Assembly: GCA_020796225.1 (NCBI GenBank)
Contig: CM036775.1
Location: forward strand, 10,715,171 to 10,779,170
Reading direction: 5' to 3'
DNA: 64,000 nucleotides
From: Arion vulgaris
Taxonomy: Eukaryota > Mollusca > Gastropoda > Stylommatophora > Arionidae
The notes under the pieces were generated by a model. That model was not told the origin of the DNA and made no database searches. It saw only the letters and a list, made by a program, of their open reading frames with translations. Positions 9,594 through 20,655 of the stretch are shown in pieces. The position numbers and the translations under genes are program-made. The first letter of the stretch is position 1. The number at the start of each line of letters is the position of its first letter.

Positions 9594-12500
9594 CAGGGTT
9601 GGGATCGGCTAGCCTCTCTTAGGAGGGGCGAAAAGTGAAATTAGTAGCCTGCTGATGACCCTCAGAACACACAAGTCATCCCCCACCTCCCAGCGGTGAA
9701 GACAGGGAAACTTTGACCGTGAGGTCAAAGGCTAACGGGGCAATGGTTCGCCTAGGAGATGGACTCCCTAGGTCAGGATTTTTTATTTTTTTGGGTGTCC
9801 TTGGGAGTTAACCTGACAAAAATCTCGGTGGAGGTCTGGCCCCCAGACTTGTGATATCAGTGGATTTACCCTGATATCCAAGATCCAGACCCCAGCTATG
9901 GGCAAATAGCCCCACTGCCTTGTGGGAGCCTCGGGAGAGGCAAAGGCTATGGGAGTACACCCAAACAGAAAATCCGGAGCGGAGCCCCTAAGGCGGACAG
10001 GCATCAAGTGATGTCCTACCTTCAGCTTCTGCAACCGAACTGATACCAGATGTCGTGCTTGCACTCCTCTGGATTCTATCAGCGAGGTCGAGAGGGTGTA
10101 GTTGACGCTTGGGCAACTCAGCTACTCCATAACAATCGCCCAGGCATGCGTCACGGAGAGGTCACTTCGTGGTCGACTTTGTTGACCAAACCAACACGGA
10201 AGACAACAGTTACGGATTATAAGTCCAGCTCAATTGGCGTAGAGTTACGGACGACACGGGTTGTCTTCGACGGTGGGAGAGATCATCGCGTCTCATTGAC
10301 AGCTACCGCCCGCCTCAGCCGGGCGGCCCCGGACAATAAGGTGTTATCCCGCCACAGTTCACCTGCTTCAATGGTTGCTTGGAGCTTAAGGTATTACCTG
10401 ACAAGTGGACTGTAAGTACCGCACCAAACAATAATAATAAAATCAAGAAGGCTCCAGCCCTTCGCTTAGCAAGCTGGAACGTAAGGACAATGTGTCCTGG
10501 CCTGTCAGAAGATCTTACACAGATACACGACATACGGAAAACTGCAGTAATTAACAATGAGCTCAAACGACTTGGAGTGGACATCGCAGCACTACAGGAA
10601 ACACGACTTGCTGAAAATGGATCGCTGAGGGAACAAGACTACACGTTCTACTGGCAAGGAAAAGCTCAAGACGAACCAAGACTGCATGGAGAAGGATTTG
10701 CCATCAAAAATACACTGCTCCACATGGTAGAACCTCCAATAAACGGCTCAGACCGTATTTTATCCATTAAACTCCGCACAGTAACAGGCCCGGTCCATCT
10801 CTTCAGTGTATACGCACCAACACTACACTCAAAGCCTGACGTAAAAGATAAATTTTATGAGGAGATACAATCAGAAATCAGTAGAATTCCCAAAAACGAA
10901 CACCTATACCTAATGGGGGACTTCAATGCTAGAGTTGGAGCCGATCACAACTCTTGGCCATCGTGTCTTGGAAAACATGGTACTGGAAAAATTAATGAAA
11001 ATGGACAACGGCTACTGGAGATATGCAACTACAACAACCTTTGCATCACAAACACTTCTTTAATACCAAACCCTGCAACAAGGTGTCCTGGAAACACCGA
11101 CGTTCACATAGATGGCATCAAATAGATCTAGTTATAACGAGGCGAAATGCGATAAACAGTGTGCTCAGCACTCGTAGCTACCATAGTGCTGACTGTGACA
11201 CTGACCATTCACTGATATGTAGCAAAGTTAGGCTGAAAATAAAAACACTCCACCATTCGAAGAGGAAAGGTTGTCCACACATTAACACCGAAAATACCAC
11301 TAAACCAGAAATTGTACAATCGTTCTGCAATACATTAGGAAGCATTCTCCAAAGCACACCAAAAGGAAATGCGGAAACAAAGTGGTTCTACATCCGGGAT
11401 GCCATATATAATTCGGCCAAAACCACCTTTGGCACCCGAGATAGGCAAACCCTGATTGGTTTGCTGCAAACATATTAGAGTTGGAGCCTGTCATAGCAGA
11501 AAAAGAACTGCCCTTCTGAACCATAAAAACAATCCAAGTGTCAAGTCACTCCTTGCTCTTAGATCTGCAAGAAGTGTCGCACAAAAACAGCCAGGCGATG
11601 CGCAAACGACTACTGGCAGGAGTTATGTAGAAATATCCAACTCTCCTTTGATACAGGAAACATAAGGGGTGTTCATGAGGGCATTAGGAAGGCCTTTGGT
11701 CCAGCTATCAAAAAGACTGCACCTCTTAAAACAAAAACAGGGAAGTTCTAATCGATCGCAAAAACAGATGGAACGCTGGGTGGAACATTATCTAGAGTTA
11801 TATTCCACCCAAAATATTGTGACTGACATCGCGTTCGATGCAATTAAAGCTCTTCCGACCTCGAGCACATTAGACCAGATGCCCTCAGAGGCAGAAATCA
11901 GTATTGCGATTGACACCCTGGCAAACGGGAAAGCAACTGGAAAGGACGGCATCCCCCCCTGAAGTAATCAAATGTGCTAAGCAAACTCTCCTGACCAGTC
12001 TGCATGAATTATTGTGCCTATGCTGGAAGGAGGGAGAAGTGCCTCAGGACATGAGAGATGCAAACATCATCACCTTGTATAAAAATAAAGGTGATCGTGG
12101 TGACTGTAACAACTACCGTGGTATCTTGTTGCTCAGCATCGTGGGGAAGGTCTTCGCACGCGTAGTACTAAATAGGTTACAAAAGCTAGCAAACCAAGTA
12201 TACCCTGAGTCACAATGTGGATTTAGATCCAACAGATCCACTATTGACATGTTATTCTCCTTGAGACAACTGCAGGAGAAATGTCCGAACAACGCATGCC
12301 ACTGTACATTGCCTTCACAGATCTAACAAAGGCATTTGACCTAGTGAGTAGAGATGGCCTCTTCAAGCTTTTTGGAAAAAATCGGCTGCCCTCCTACATT
12401 GCTTAAAATCATAACATCATTCCATAACAACATGAAGAGTACAGTGATGTTTGATGGGACCTCCTCCAGCGCTTTTCCTATCAACAGCGGCGTCAAGCAG

Positions 12501-13648
12501 GGTACGTACTTGCACCCACACTCTTTGTGATATTTTTCTCCCTACTTCTCTCCCATGCTTTTGAATCCGCCGAAGAAGGAATATTTCTCGACGCAAGATC
12601 AGATGGAAAATTGTTCAACATGGCGCGACTCAAAGCAAAGACCAAAGAGTCACCATCAGGGAACTTCTGTTTGCCGATGATGCAGCATTAACATCACACA
12701 CAGAAGAAGGGCTACAACACCTAATGGGCAGATTTGCTGCAGCATCAAATGAATTCGGCTTGACCATCACCCTGAAGAAAACAAATATAATGTTCCAGGA
12801 TATTAGCAGAGCCCCATCTATCAACATTGGCAGTCATACGCTTGAAGTAGTCAACACTTTTACATACCTTGGCTCTGTCATCAGCAGCAACCTCTCCTTC
12901 GATGATGAAATTAGTTGTCGTATTGGAAAGGCCTACACTGCTATGTTTAAATTAGCAAAGCGTGTATGGGAAAACAGGGCACTCACAAGAAACACCAAGA
13001 CACAAGTATATAAAGCTTGTGTTCTCAGCACTCTGCTGTATGGTAGTGAGACATGGACCACATATGCTAGACAAGAACATCGCCTCAACACCTTCCACAT
13101 GCGCTGTCTCAGGCGAATATACAACATCCGATGGCAAGATCACATCTCCAATATAGAAGTCCTGAACAGTGCTGGCATTCCAAGCATGCACACTTTACTG
13201 AGTTAGCAACGTCTGAGATGGCTGGGACACATGTGCCGTATGAGTGATGATAGAATCCCAAAGAACATTCTATATGGTCAACTCGCATCTGGTGCTAGAC
13301 AGCATGGGCGCCCATTATTACGCTTCATTGACACCTGCAAGCGTGATCTAACTTCATGCGGCATAGACAAAACACACTGGGAGCGGCTGGCCAAAGACAG
13401 GCAAGCATGGCGAGCGGCAGTAAGGGCGGCTCAAAGAAAAAAAGAAAACAACATCATATGTGGAGGTAAAGAGAGCAGAGAGAACATCCATGCATCGGCT
13501 CTAGTCTCCAGTTTTACTTGCAGCAACTGTGGCAAGGATTGCCACTCCAGAATAGGCCATTACAGCCACATGAAACGTTGTAATTCAGCACAGAACATAC
13601 TACGTGACGCAACACCTATTGTCTCCTGAGACAAAGAGACCAATGATG
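9594..13648 (+). mobile_element. near full-length APE-type LINE, family 1 (4055 bp)
   Basis: Begins with a roughly 780-bp GC-richer 5' region without a convincing first ORF, then the endonuclease/RT reading region. It ends after CCAATGATG. AACTATGTCTATG is present at 9581-9593 and 13649-13661. This is consistent with a 13-bp TSD, although the same string is part of every array unit. Truncated relatives are at 30193-30695 and 57283-57535. This is the most complete retrotransposon in the window, and it lies in intron 1 in the same orientation as the receptor gene. Confidence 0.85.
10379..13629 (+). pseudogene. LINE ORF2 pseudogene: endonuclease, reverse transcriptase, C2H2-like tail
   Basis: Encodes target-primed reverse transcription enzymes. 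From ATG 10379 the APE endonuclease shows LASWNVRTM, ALQETRLAENG and YLMGDFNARVG. A frame break near 11105-11125 separates it from IDLVITRRN and SADCDTDHSLI, the C-terminal catalytic part. RT follows in pieces: GKATGKDGIPP (about 11930-11960), GDCNNYRGILLLS, QCGFRSNRSTIDM (about 12210-12255), palm AFTDLTKAFD (about 12310-12340), and FADD at 12670-12681. The thumb has NTFTYLGSVISSN and LLYGSETWTTYARQE. The end carries LRWLGHMCRMSDDRIPK and a Cys2/His-type motif, CSNCGKDCHSRIGHYSHMKRC without the last residue, near 13520-13580. At least four indels or stops make it inactive as read. Confidence 0.85.
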
Positions 13649-14080
13649 AACTATGTCTATGATTGTTACCAGGTGTGTACAACTCTGTCTTTGTTAGATA
13701 CCAGGTGTGTACACCTCTGTCTATGTTAGATACCAGGTGTGTAACGGTGTCTATGTACGTTATCAGGTGTGTAACTATGTCTATGATTGATGTCAGGTGT
13801 GTACACCTCTGTCTATGTTAGATACCAGGTGTGTACAACTCTGTCTATGTTAGATACCAGGTGTGTACAACTCTGTCTATGTTGGATACCAGGTGTGTAA
13901 CTATGTCTATGTTGGATACCAGGTGTGTAAACTCTGTCTATGTTAGATACCAGGTGTGTAACTGTGTCTATGTTGGATACCAAGTGTGCAACTATGTCTA
14001 TGATTGATGCCATGTGTGTACAACTCTGTCTATTTTGGATACCAGGTGTGTAACTATGTCTATAACTGTTACCAGATGTA
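13649..14080. repeat. minisatellite, about 30-32-bp unit, right block
   Basis: About 14 units of GATACCAGGTGTGTAACTAT plus GTCTATGTTG. It ends about 60 bases before receptor exon 2. Confidence 0.9.
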
Positions 14081-14138
14081 TACAGTCAAATTGACAATAA
14101 TAGGTAATAATATATACTGAATATGATTGTTCTCACAG

Positions 14139-14838
14139 AATGACGAGTGCCTTTCTAATACATGCTGGGTTTCTCAACTTCATGAAAGCTGCATTCTGCA
14201 TTCCGTTTGGTGTCAATCTACTGAGTAGCGCAGACGACACGAAAACGAATCAACCGCCCAACTGTGTTCTACAGGGTTCTGTGTACATCGTCATCGTCAC
14301 GACATCAGCTATGAATATGGTGGCTATGATTTGTACAGAGGCGTATACATTTGGTGAAATTAACGTGGGTGGCAACTCTCGCGGCAGTAGCTGCTGTATT
14401 CTTTTTGGCTTACTAGTTGTATATATTACAAGCGTCATCCTGCACCTGGGACCAACTTTGATTGGTGGTAACATTGTCTATAACCCTGACATTGGAAGCT
14501 GTGCTTTCAGGCTTGGCAGTGTAGCTGGGTATGTGGGTAACATCATGTGGATTGTTATCATATCATTATCATTCGTTGGCATGGGGTTTTTCCTGCGGAA
14601 ATTACATATTGAGATTCAGATGAACTGTCCAAATCGTGTGTCCATGCTGGTGCGCCATTCCATAACCATCAGTGGAGAGAGAGCTCGCAAGCCATCGGCG
14701 TGTACAGTTCATGAGATGACACAGGAAGCTATGCATCGTGCTAAGATCTTTCTTATAACAGCAATAGCATTTGCCTTGTGTTGGTATCCACTATTTCTTC
14801 TTATTTTGATTGACATCAATTTTCTCGTTTCACCCAAG
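14139..14838 (+). CDS. class A GPCR, exon 2 (residues 73-306, TM2-TM6)
   Basis: The acceptor AG is at 14137-14138 and the donor CCCAAG/GTAAAT is at 14839. The exon completes split codon 73 and ends on a codon boundary (phase 0). TM2 is about residues 77-98 with Asn86 where class A receptors usually have Asp2.50. Cys115 at the top of TM3 and Cys194 in extracellular loop 2 form the expected disulfide pair. The TM3 end reads ICTEAYTF, so the DRY box is Glu140-Ala141-Tyr142 and lacks the usual Arg3.50. TM4 is about 158-177 and TM5 about 203-225. A short basic intracellular loop 3 (MLVRHSI to HRAKIF) precedes TM6 (274-297), which has an intact CWYP toggle motif (287-290). No internal stop. Confidence 0.85.
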
Positions 14839-14864
14839 GTAAATTCCATGTGCTTTTTGTCTTA

Positions 14865-14935
14865 TCTAAACAGTAATATTTATCTAAAAAGTAATATTTA
14901 TCTAAAAAGTAATATTTATCTTACTACAGGGGAAG
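14865..14935. repeat. 18-bp tandem array, first block
   Basis: Units of AGTAATATTTATCTAAAA. Further blocks are at 15609-15622 and 16062-16280, separated by two LINE insertions. Confidence 0.85.
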
Positions 14936-15608
14936 ACCAAGGTCATGAGAATAAATGCTGCAAATGTAAACCAGATTATGCTGGAGGAAACAGCACTGCA
15001 GGATGTAGAATCATACACATACCTTGGAAGCAACATAGACACAGAAGGAGGAACAAACAAAGATGTTAAGATAAGAATACAAAAAGCAAGGGGAACTTTA
15101 TTGCATTGAGTAAGATATGGAAGGCAAGGAGATCAAAACAAACACAAAACTGAGAATTTTCCAGTCAAATGTGAAGTCAGTGCTGTTCTATGGCTCGAAA
15201 ACATGGAAGACCACAAAGGAAACTATCAGAAAACTGCAGACCTTCGTAAATGGATGTTTACATAGGATAGAGGGATTGAGATGGTATGATAAGATTACAA
15301 ACGAGGAACTCAGGAGAGAACAAAGCAGATACCAGTGGAGAGAGAGCTCAGGAAGAGATGCTGGCGATGGATAGGACATACATTGAGAAGACCGACCGGA
15401 AGCATCGCAAGACAGGCATTGTTTTGGAACCCACAGGGAAAGAGGAGTAGGGAAAGGCCTAGGCAGACCTGGAGAAGAGATCTGGAGGCGATATAAAGAG
15501 GATAGGCAAAACATGGAAAGAGTTGGAAGGGATGGAAAGAGAGAGGAAGAGATGGAAGAAGTTTGTTGAAGACCTGTGCCTGAGGGAGTTGAAAGGTGAT
15601 GATGATGA
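14936..15608 (+). mobile_element. LINE 3' fragment, family 6
   Basis: Encodes the RT thumb (GKTKVMRINAANVNQIML, then VESYTYLGSNIDTEGG) and, after frame breaks, [35 protein letters not shown]. Then [19 protein letters not shown] and [16 protein letters not shown] follow. Ends in a GATGATGATGA tail at about 15597-15608. AATATTTATCT of the array is present on both sides, a possible TSD that the array makes ambiguous. Pseudogenic. Confidence 0.8.
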
Positions 15609-15621
15609 ATATTTATCTAAA

Positions 15622-16061
15622 CACAGGGAAGGACAGGGTATTACTACTGGCAGAAAGGACAAAAGTCTTTTCAAGAGGTCAAAACCCTCATACAGAGAAA
15701 ATCTGCAGTAGACTGGAAGACAAACACTGGATATGATTACGGAAAAGACTCCCTCAAAGACCTAAGCAGAAAGACCAGGTCATTATATTTAGACTACGCA
15801 CGACACTGCAGACTCAACAAACACTTATATAGACTAGGAATAAATCAAACAGCTCTCTGCCAGTGTCAGCAGGCAGAACAGACACCAGAGCATGTCTTGC
15901 AAGACTGTCCTCTCCTGGGGTAGCTGAGAAGCAACATGTGGCCACACTCAGTCGACCTGAAAACTAAGCTTTGGGGAAACCTGACAGACCTGAAGCTGAT
16001 TGCCCAGTTTGTGGTCCACAGTAAATTAAGCGAATGACCAAAGATCGCTGAAGAAGAAGAT
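15622..16061 (+). mobile_element. LINE 3' end, family 7 (RNase H/Cys-His tail type)
   Basis: In broken frames the translation contains SLYLDYARHCRLNKHLYRLG and CQCQQAEQTPEHVLQDCPLL. This is the Cys-x-Cys...His...Cys segment that ends many RNase H-bearing LINE ORF2 proteins. The element finishes with GAAGAAGAAGA. It lies within the 18-bp array, only about 14 bp of which separates it from the preceding LINE. A minus-strand copy of the same stretch is at 48483-48711. Confidence 0.75.
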
Positions 16062-16280
16062 CTAATCAGTCATATTTATCTAAACAGTCATATTTATCTA
16101 ATCAGTCATATTTATCTAATCAGTCATATTTATCTAAACAGTCATATTTATCTAATCAGTTATATTTATCTAATCAGTCATATTTATATAAACAGTCATA
16201 TTTATATAATCAGTCATATTTATCTAAACAGTCATATTTATCTAATCAGTCATATTTATCTAAACAGTCATATTTATCAG
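16062..16280. repeat. 18-bp tandem array, last block
   Basis: About 12 units of CAGTCATATTTATCTAAA or ...CTAAT. Confidence 0.9.
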
Positions 16281-16291
16281 TGACTAGACTA

Positions 16292-16680
16292 TGGGTTCCA
16301 AAGTGGTGGTACCGACTCCCAGTGGGCGCTGAAGTCTTCCAGGAGGCGATAGGGGTTCAGAAGCATTTTTAGAGTAGGGAGTTATTTTTCGTGATTTTTC
16401 TATTGAATAATCATTAAAAATTTTAATTCTGCATTTTAATTCATCCTATGCCTATCTTCCACGTTCCATTTTTACATCAATTTTCTATTTCATGTATATA
16501 ATCATTTGAAAATTGACCATGTGTAACAGAAATATATATCAATTTTATATGTCAAAGAGAAAATAGAGCATGTATATATATGCTGGGGGCGTTGGCAAAC
16601 TGTTATAATAGGGAGGGAGGGGTTACAAAGTTTATGTTGTGCAAAGTGGGCGGTGGTCGAAAAAGTTTTAGAATCTATGG
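16292..16680. mobile_element. candidate hAT-like non-autonomous element
   Basis: A non-coding 389-bp block flanked by ACTAGACTA at 16283-16291 and 16681-16689 (8-9-bp TSD, the hAT class size). The ends are loosely inverted: TGGGTTCCAAAGTGG at the left, and CCATAGATTCTAAAAC on the opposite strand at the right. These resemble hAT termini but are imperfect. Single copy in the window. Confidence 0.45.
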
Positions 16681-16689
16681 ACTAGACTA

Positions 16690-17125
16690 AAGGAGTGAGA
16701 TGGTATGATAGACTCACAAATGAGAGGAACTTATGGAGATAACAAGACAGATTCCAGTCAGTCATGAGTTGAAGAAAAAACACTGACACAGAATAAAGGG
16801 AATGAGATAGGGTCACAAATTAGGAACTTATGGAGAGAACAAGACAAATTCCAATGAACCAAGAGGTTTAAAAAAAGACGCTGGCGCTGGATAGGACACA
16901 CTTTGAAAAAACCCGAGGGAATATAACAAGATGGGTTCTTTCCTGGAACCACAGGGACAGCGAAAGAAGGTGGTCCTAGAAACCCATAGAGACGGATTTG
17001 GAGGCAGATATCAACAATATAAGGAAGAGCTGGAGGAGCTGCAAGAATAGCTAGAGAAAGGAAGATGGCATGAGTTGGTTGAGGGCCTATGCCCCAATCC
17101 GGGTTAAAAGGCAGAGAGAGCACGC
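16690..17125 (+). mobile_element. LINE 3' fragment, family 6, second copy
   Basis: Contains [16 protein letters not shown] at about 16875-16920 and continues as in the copy at 14936-15608 up to GLCPNPG near 17100. The GAGATGGTATGATAGACTCAC-to-AGAACAAGACA segment occurs twice (about 16695-16755 and 16795-16850), a local tandem duplication within the element. Strongly degraded. Followed by a short (AC)n run. Confidence 0.65.
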
Positions 17126-17165
17126 ACACACAGAACACATACACACACACACATGCACGCACGCA

Positions 17166-17325
17166 TAAACTTTAGTTAGTTAAATAGACATTAGTTAGTT
17201 AAATAGACATTAGTTAGTTAAATAGACATTAGTTAGTTAAATAGACATTAGTTAGTTAAATAGACATTAGTTAGTTAAATAGACATCAGTTAGTTAAATA
17301 GACATTAGTTAGTTAAATAGACATA
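17166..17325. repeat. 19-bp tandem array, left block
   Basis: Units of AGTTAGTTAAATAGACATT. The array resumes at 18437 after a LINE. Confidence 0.9.
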
Positions 17326-17335
17326 TTAGTTTTCC

Positions 17336-18432
17336 TTCCTTCCTTTCGTTCGCTTGAAATATTATCTATATATTCAATGTTGTGTCTTGTATGAACTTCA
17401 CTGTCTTTTGTAGCTCACACAGAGGTCCGTGTAGTTTTCTGTCGAGTGTTGTTTCGTTAGGCCAGCGAGTTTGCCTCGGTATATCATATTCGGGGCAGTT
17501 TTGAAGTATATGCTCTGCAGTCTGATGTGCCTGTCCACATGTACACATGGCTGAATTGCCAATCTTGAATTTTGTATACATGTGACTGCGGAGTCAATTG
17601 TGTCCTGTTCTAAGGCGCATAATGACAACTTGTTCCAATCTGCTCATATTATATTAATCGTCTTGTGTTGGTATTTGTGGCTTTCTGATGATTTAATCAT
17701 CCTTTTCTTTTGGTGGTAGGTAACTGGCAAATCCGGTTGCTCTCCTGCAGCACCTTCCTTGATCAATCGGTCTGCTGTTTCATTTCCTGGTATTCCACAG
17801 TGCAGGGTATCCACTGCAAGACGACCCTGCGCTGCTTGCACAGTTTAGACAGTAGGGTCTGTAGACCTGGCAATGTTCTGGACTGGAGTGCTTGGAGTGC
17901 TGATTTTGATCAGTCAAAAATACAACAGATTAAGGATAGAGTCTGGTATTCAACAGTTTCTCAGTTGCCACCTTGATTTTGCCTGAATTTCTGCATCATA
18001 GTTGTGACAGAATTTCCCCGGTGGTACTTTAATCGCATCTCTAGCGTTGTTTGGGTATTCTTACACCTGCCTCCAGTCTTCACTGCATTTCTGCTGACCC
18101 ATCCGTGTATACCGGACCCAGAGATCATGTGGGTATTCTTCATCAAGTAAACTGAGAGTGACTGCCATGCGTTGTATGCTGTTCTGCTCATCTTTGAAGA
18201 GTATTCCTTTCACTTCTGTCTGTATACATACTTCTGGTTCAGTCTCCTCTCTCCAAGGGTTTGCTCTGGCACAGACTTTAGGGGAATGCCAACTTTTAGT
18301 AGGTCTGAAGTTTGCCTATTCAGTCTTTTGGCCTGATGAATAAAGCTGCTTTTTTCAGCCGCCCCATTGCTAGATTTTGGAATCTGTTTTCCATTGGGTG
18401 CTTGACATACTCAGAAACATTTCTGCCTGAGT
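17336..18432 (-). mobile_element. LINE 3' end, family 7, with RNase H domain remnants
   Basis: On the minus strand, RNase H remnants include an Asp-Gly-Ser motif (TDGSV-like, near 18110) and IPGNETADRLIKEGA at about 17740-17790. The terminal motif CTCGQAHQTAEHILQNCP is at about 17490-17545. These are the ORF2 C-terminal parts of an RNase H-bearing LINE. Frames are interrupted. It lies inside the 19-bp array, and ATTAGTT on both sides may be the TSD. Confidence 0.75.
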
Positions 18433-18436
18433 CATT

Positions 18437-19915
18437 AATTAGTTAGCTAAATAGACTTTAGTTAGTTAAATAGTAGTTAAATAGACATTAGCTAGTTAAA
18501 TAGACATTAATAAAATAGACATTAGTTAAATAGTAGTTAAATAGACTTTAGTTAGTTAAATATACTTTAGTCAGTTAAATATACTTTTGTTAGTTAAATA
18601 GACATTAGTTAGTTAAATAACCGTTAGTTAAATAGACGTTAGTTAAGTTAAATAGAGTTTAGTTAGTTAAATAGACATTAGTCAGTTAAATAGACGTTAG
18701 TTAGTTAAATAGACGTTAGTTAAATAGACGTTAGTTAAATAGACATTAGTTAAATAGACTTGTAGTTAAATAGAATTTAGTTAGTGAAATATTAGGTAAA
18801 TAGACTTTAGTCAGTTAAAAAGACATTAGTTAGTTAGTAGTAAATAGACATTAGTTAGTTAAATGGACATTAGTTAGTTAAATAGACATTAGTTAGTTAA
18901 ATAGACTTTAGTTCGTTAAATAGTAGTTAAATAGACATTAGTTAAATAGACATTAGTTAGTTAAATAAACTTTAGTTAGTTAAATAACTTAGTTAGTTAA
19001 ATATACTTAGTTAGTTAAATAGTAGTTAAATAGACATTAGTTAAATAGACATTAGTTAGTTAAATAAACTTTAGTTAGTTAAATAAACTTTAGTTAGTTA
19101 AATAGACATTAGTTAGTTAAATAGTAGTTTTAAATAGACACTAGTTAGTTAAATAGTAGTTAAATAGACATTAGTTAGTTAAATAGACTTTAGTTAGTTA
19201 AATAGTAGTTAAATAGACATTAGTTAGTAAAATAGACATTAGTTAGTTAAATAGACTTTAGTTAGTTAAATAGACATTAGTTAGTTAAATAGTAGTTAAA
19301 TAGACTTTAGTTAGTTAAATAGACATTAGTTAGTTAAATAGTAGTTAAATAGACATTAGCTAGTTAAATAGTAGTTAAATAGACATTAGTTAGTTAAATA
19401 GACTTTAGTTAGTTAAATAGTAGTTAAATAAACATTAGTTAGTTAAATAGTAGTTAAATAGTAGTTAAATAGAATTTAGTTAGTTAAATAGTAGTTAAAT
19501 AGACATTAATTAGTTAAATAGAATTTAGTTAGTTAAATAGTAGTTAAATAGACATTAGTTAGTAAAATAGACATTAGTTAGTTAAATAGACTTTAGTTAG
19601 TTAAATAGACATTAGTTAGTTAAATAGTAGTTAAATAGACATTAGCTAGTTAAATAGTAGTTAAATAGACTTTAGTTAGTTAAATAGAATTTAGTTAGTT
19701 AAATAGTAGTTAAATAGACATTAGTTAGTTAAATAGCAGTTAAATAGACTTTAGTTAGTTAAATAGACATTAGTTAGTTAAATAGTAGTTAAATAGACAT
19801 TAGTTAGTTAAATAGAATTTAGTTAGTTAAATAGTAGTTAAATAGACTTTAGTTAGTTAAATAGTAGTTAAATAGACTTTAGTTAGTTAAATAGAATTTA
19901 GTTAGTTAAATAAGA
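18437..19915. repeat. 19-bp tandem array, right block
   Basis: About 1.5 kb of TTAGTTAGTTAAATAGACA with a recurring shortened unit (AAATAGTAGTTAAATAG). The short and full units alternate in a higher-order pattern. It ends about 80 bp before receptor exon 3. Confidence 0.95.
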
Positions 19916-19993
19916 TATTTATGATGACAATGTATATTTTTCTTCATGATTCCCATTTACTCTCTCCGTCACATTGTGTTTTTTCCCATCCAG

Positions 19994-20209
19994 GTTTACC
20001 AAGCGTTCAGTTTCATAGCTTGGACAGAAGCCACAGTAGAACCAATTATTCTGATTTGTTTTGATCGCAATATGAACCTCCTGGCGCGGTTCCTCTACTG
20101 TGATAGAGATCATTACAACGCCACACAAGTGGCATACTTCTTGTCTCAGAACCAGCATCCAGACTTAGATCAACAGGAGGTCGGTTCCTACATAATGTAC
20201 TCCAGTTGA
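19994..20209 (+). CDS. class A GPCR, exon 3 (residues 307-377, TM7 and tail)
   Basis: The acceptor AG is at 19992-19993; phase 0 joins Lys306 to Val307. TM7 (about 308-328) contains TVEPIILICF at the NPxxY position. The motif is therefore Glu322-Pro-Ile-Ile-Leu, with both the Asn and the Tyr replaced. A helix 8-like stretch (FDRNMNLLARFLYC) ends with a possible palmitoylation cysteine. The frame stops at 20207-20209 after IMYSS, giving 377 residues, which is short for a tail that seems to continue in another frame just downstream. Confidence 0.8.
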   Translation, partial: VYQAFSFIAWTEATVEPIILICFDRNMNLLARFLYCDRDHYNATQVAYFLSQNQHPDLDQQEVGSYIMYSS

Positions 20210-20519
20210 CCACGCATTCCTCATGTCAGATGGACAAATGTTAGACAATTATAATACAGATACACTATCGTATTGTCAGTGTTCAACAGCTCCGCCGGGA
20301 GAAAGCACACCACTCCGGCCAAGACCGTCATCGTGTATCTATGAGACCACAGTAACAACGAGTACCAGCACAAATGAACGTGGATGTCTTCCAGAGAACG
20401 TGTCTCCATTGAGACATGGCGAGAATATGGAACTGAGCTCACAGTCACATAACCTTGACCTACATCGACAGAATGAGCGAGAAGATGTTGAGAGACAAGA
20501 TGGCGATGTTCAGTGTTGA
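20199..20519 (+). pseudogene. probable displaced C-terminal tail of the GPCR
   Basis: Open frame, one frame off exon 3, starting immediately after a TAA at 20193-20195 and ending at the stop 20517-20519. It reads TPVDHAFLMSDGQMLDNYN and then a Ser/Thr-, Asp- and Glu-rich segment. The sequence is not repetitive, and its composition is that of a GPCR cytoplasmic tail. A one-base indel between about 20196 and 20206 would fuse it to exon 3 and lengthen the receptor to roughly 480 residues. Alternatives are a small intron, or 3' UTR that is open by chance. Confidence 0.5.
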
Positions 20520-20554
20520 CTTCATTTGACGGGAATGACAATAACTAATGGCAG

Positions 20555-20655
20555 ATTGATAATCAGAGATCAGACACATCGATACTCAGAGATCAGACAC
20601 ATCGATAATCAGACATCAGACAGATCGATACTCAGAGATCAGACTAATCGATTAG
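20555..20655. repeat. short tandem repeat, about 24-bp unit
   Basis: Four units of ATCAGAGATCAGACACATCG, followed by GACA/GATA-type repeats to about 20700. The latter type resumes at 22012-22060 beyond the LINE and MITE. Confidence 0.8.

Larger units (their letters stand above)
6149..14138 (+). other. GPCR intron 1 (7990 bp)
   Basis: GT...AG intron, phase 2. It is filled with a TTCA-type array, a copy of the exon 1 end, two LINEs and a SINE, each listed separately. The acceptor at 14137-14138 follows GTTCTCACAG. Confidence 0.8.
14839..19993 (+). other. GPCR intron 2 (5155 bp)
   Basis: GT...AG intron in phase 0. It contains the 18-bp and 19-bp arrays, four LINE fragments and a hAT-like MITE. 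The acceptor follows TTTTTTCCCATCCAG at 19979-19993. Confidence 0.8.

Noticed and set aside
10050..10415. 121-codon frame as LINE ORF1
   Set aside because: No zinc knuckle, coiled coil or esterase signature seen, and the other strand is equally open; it lies in the 5' region of the LINE.
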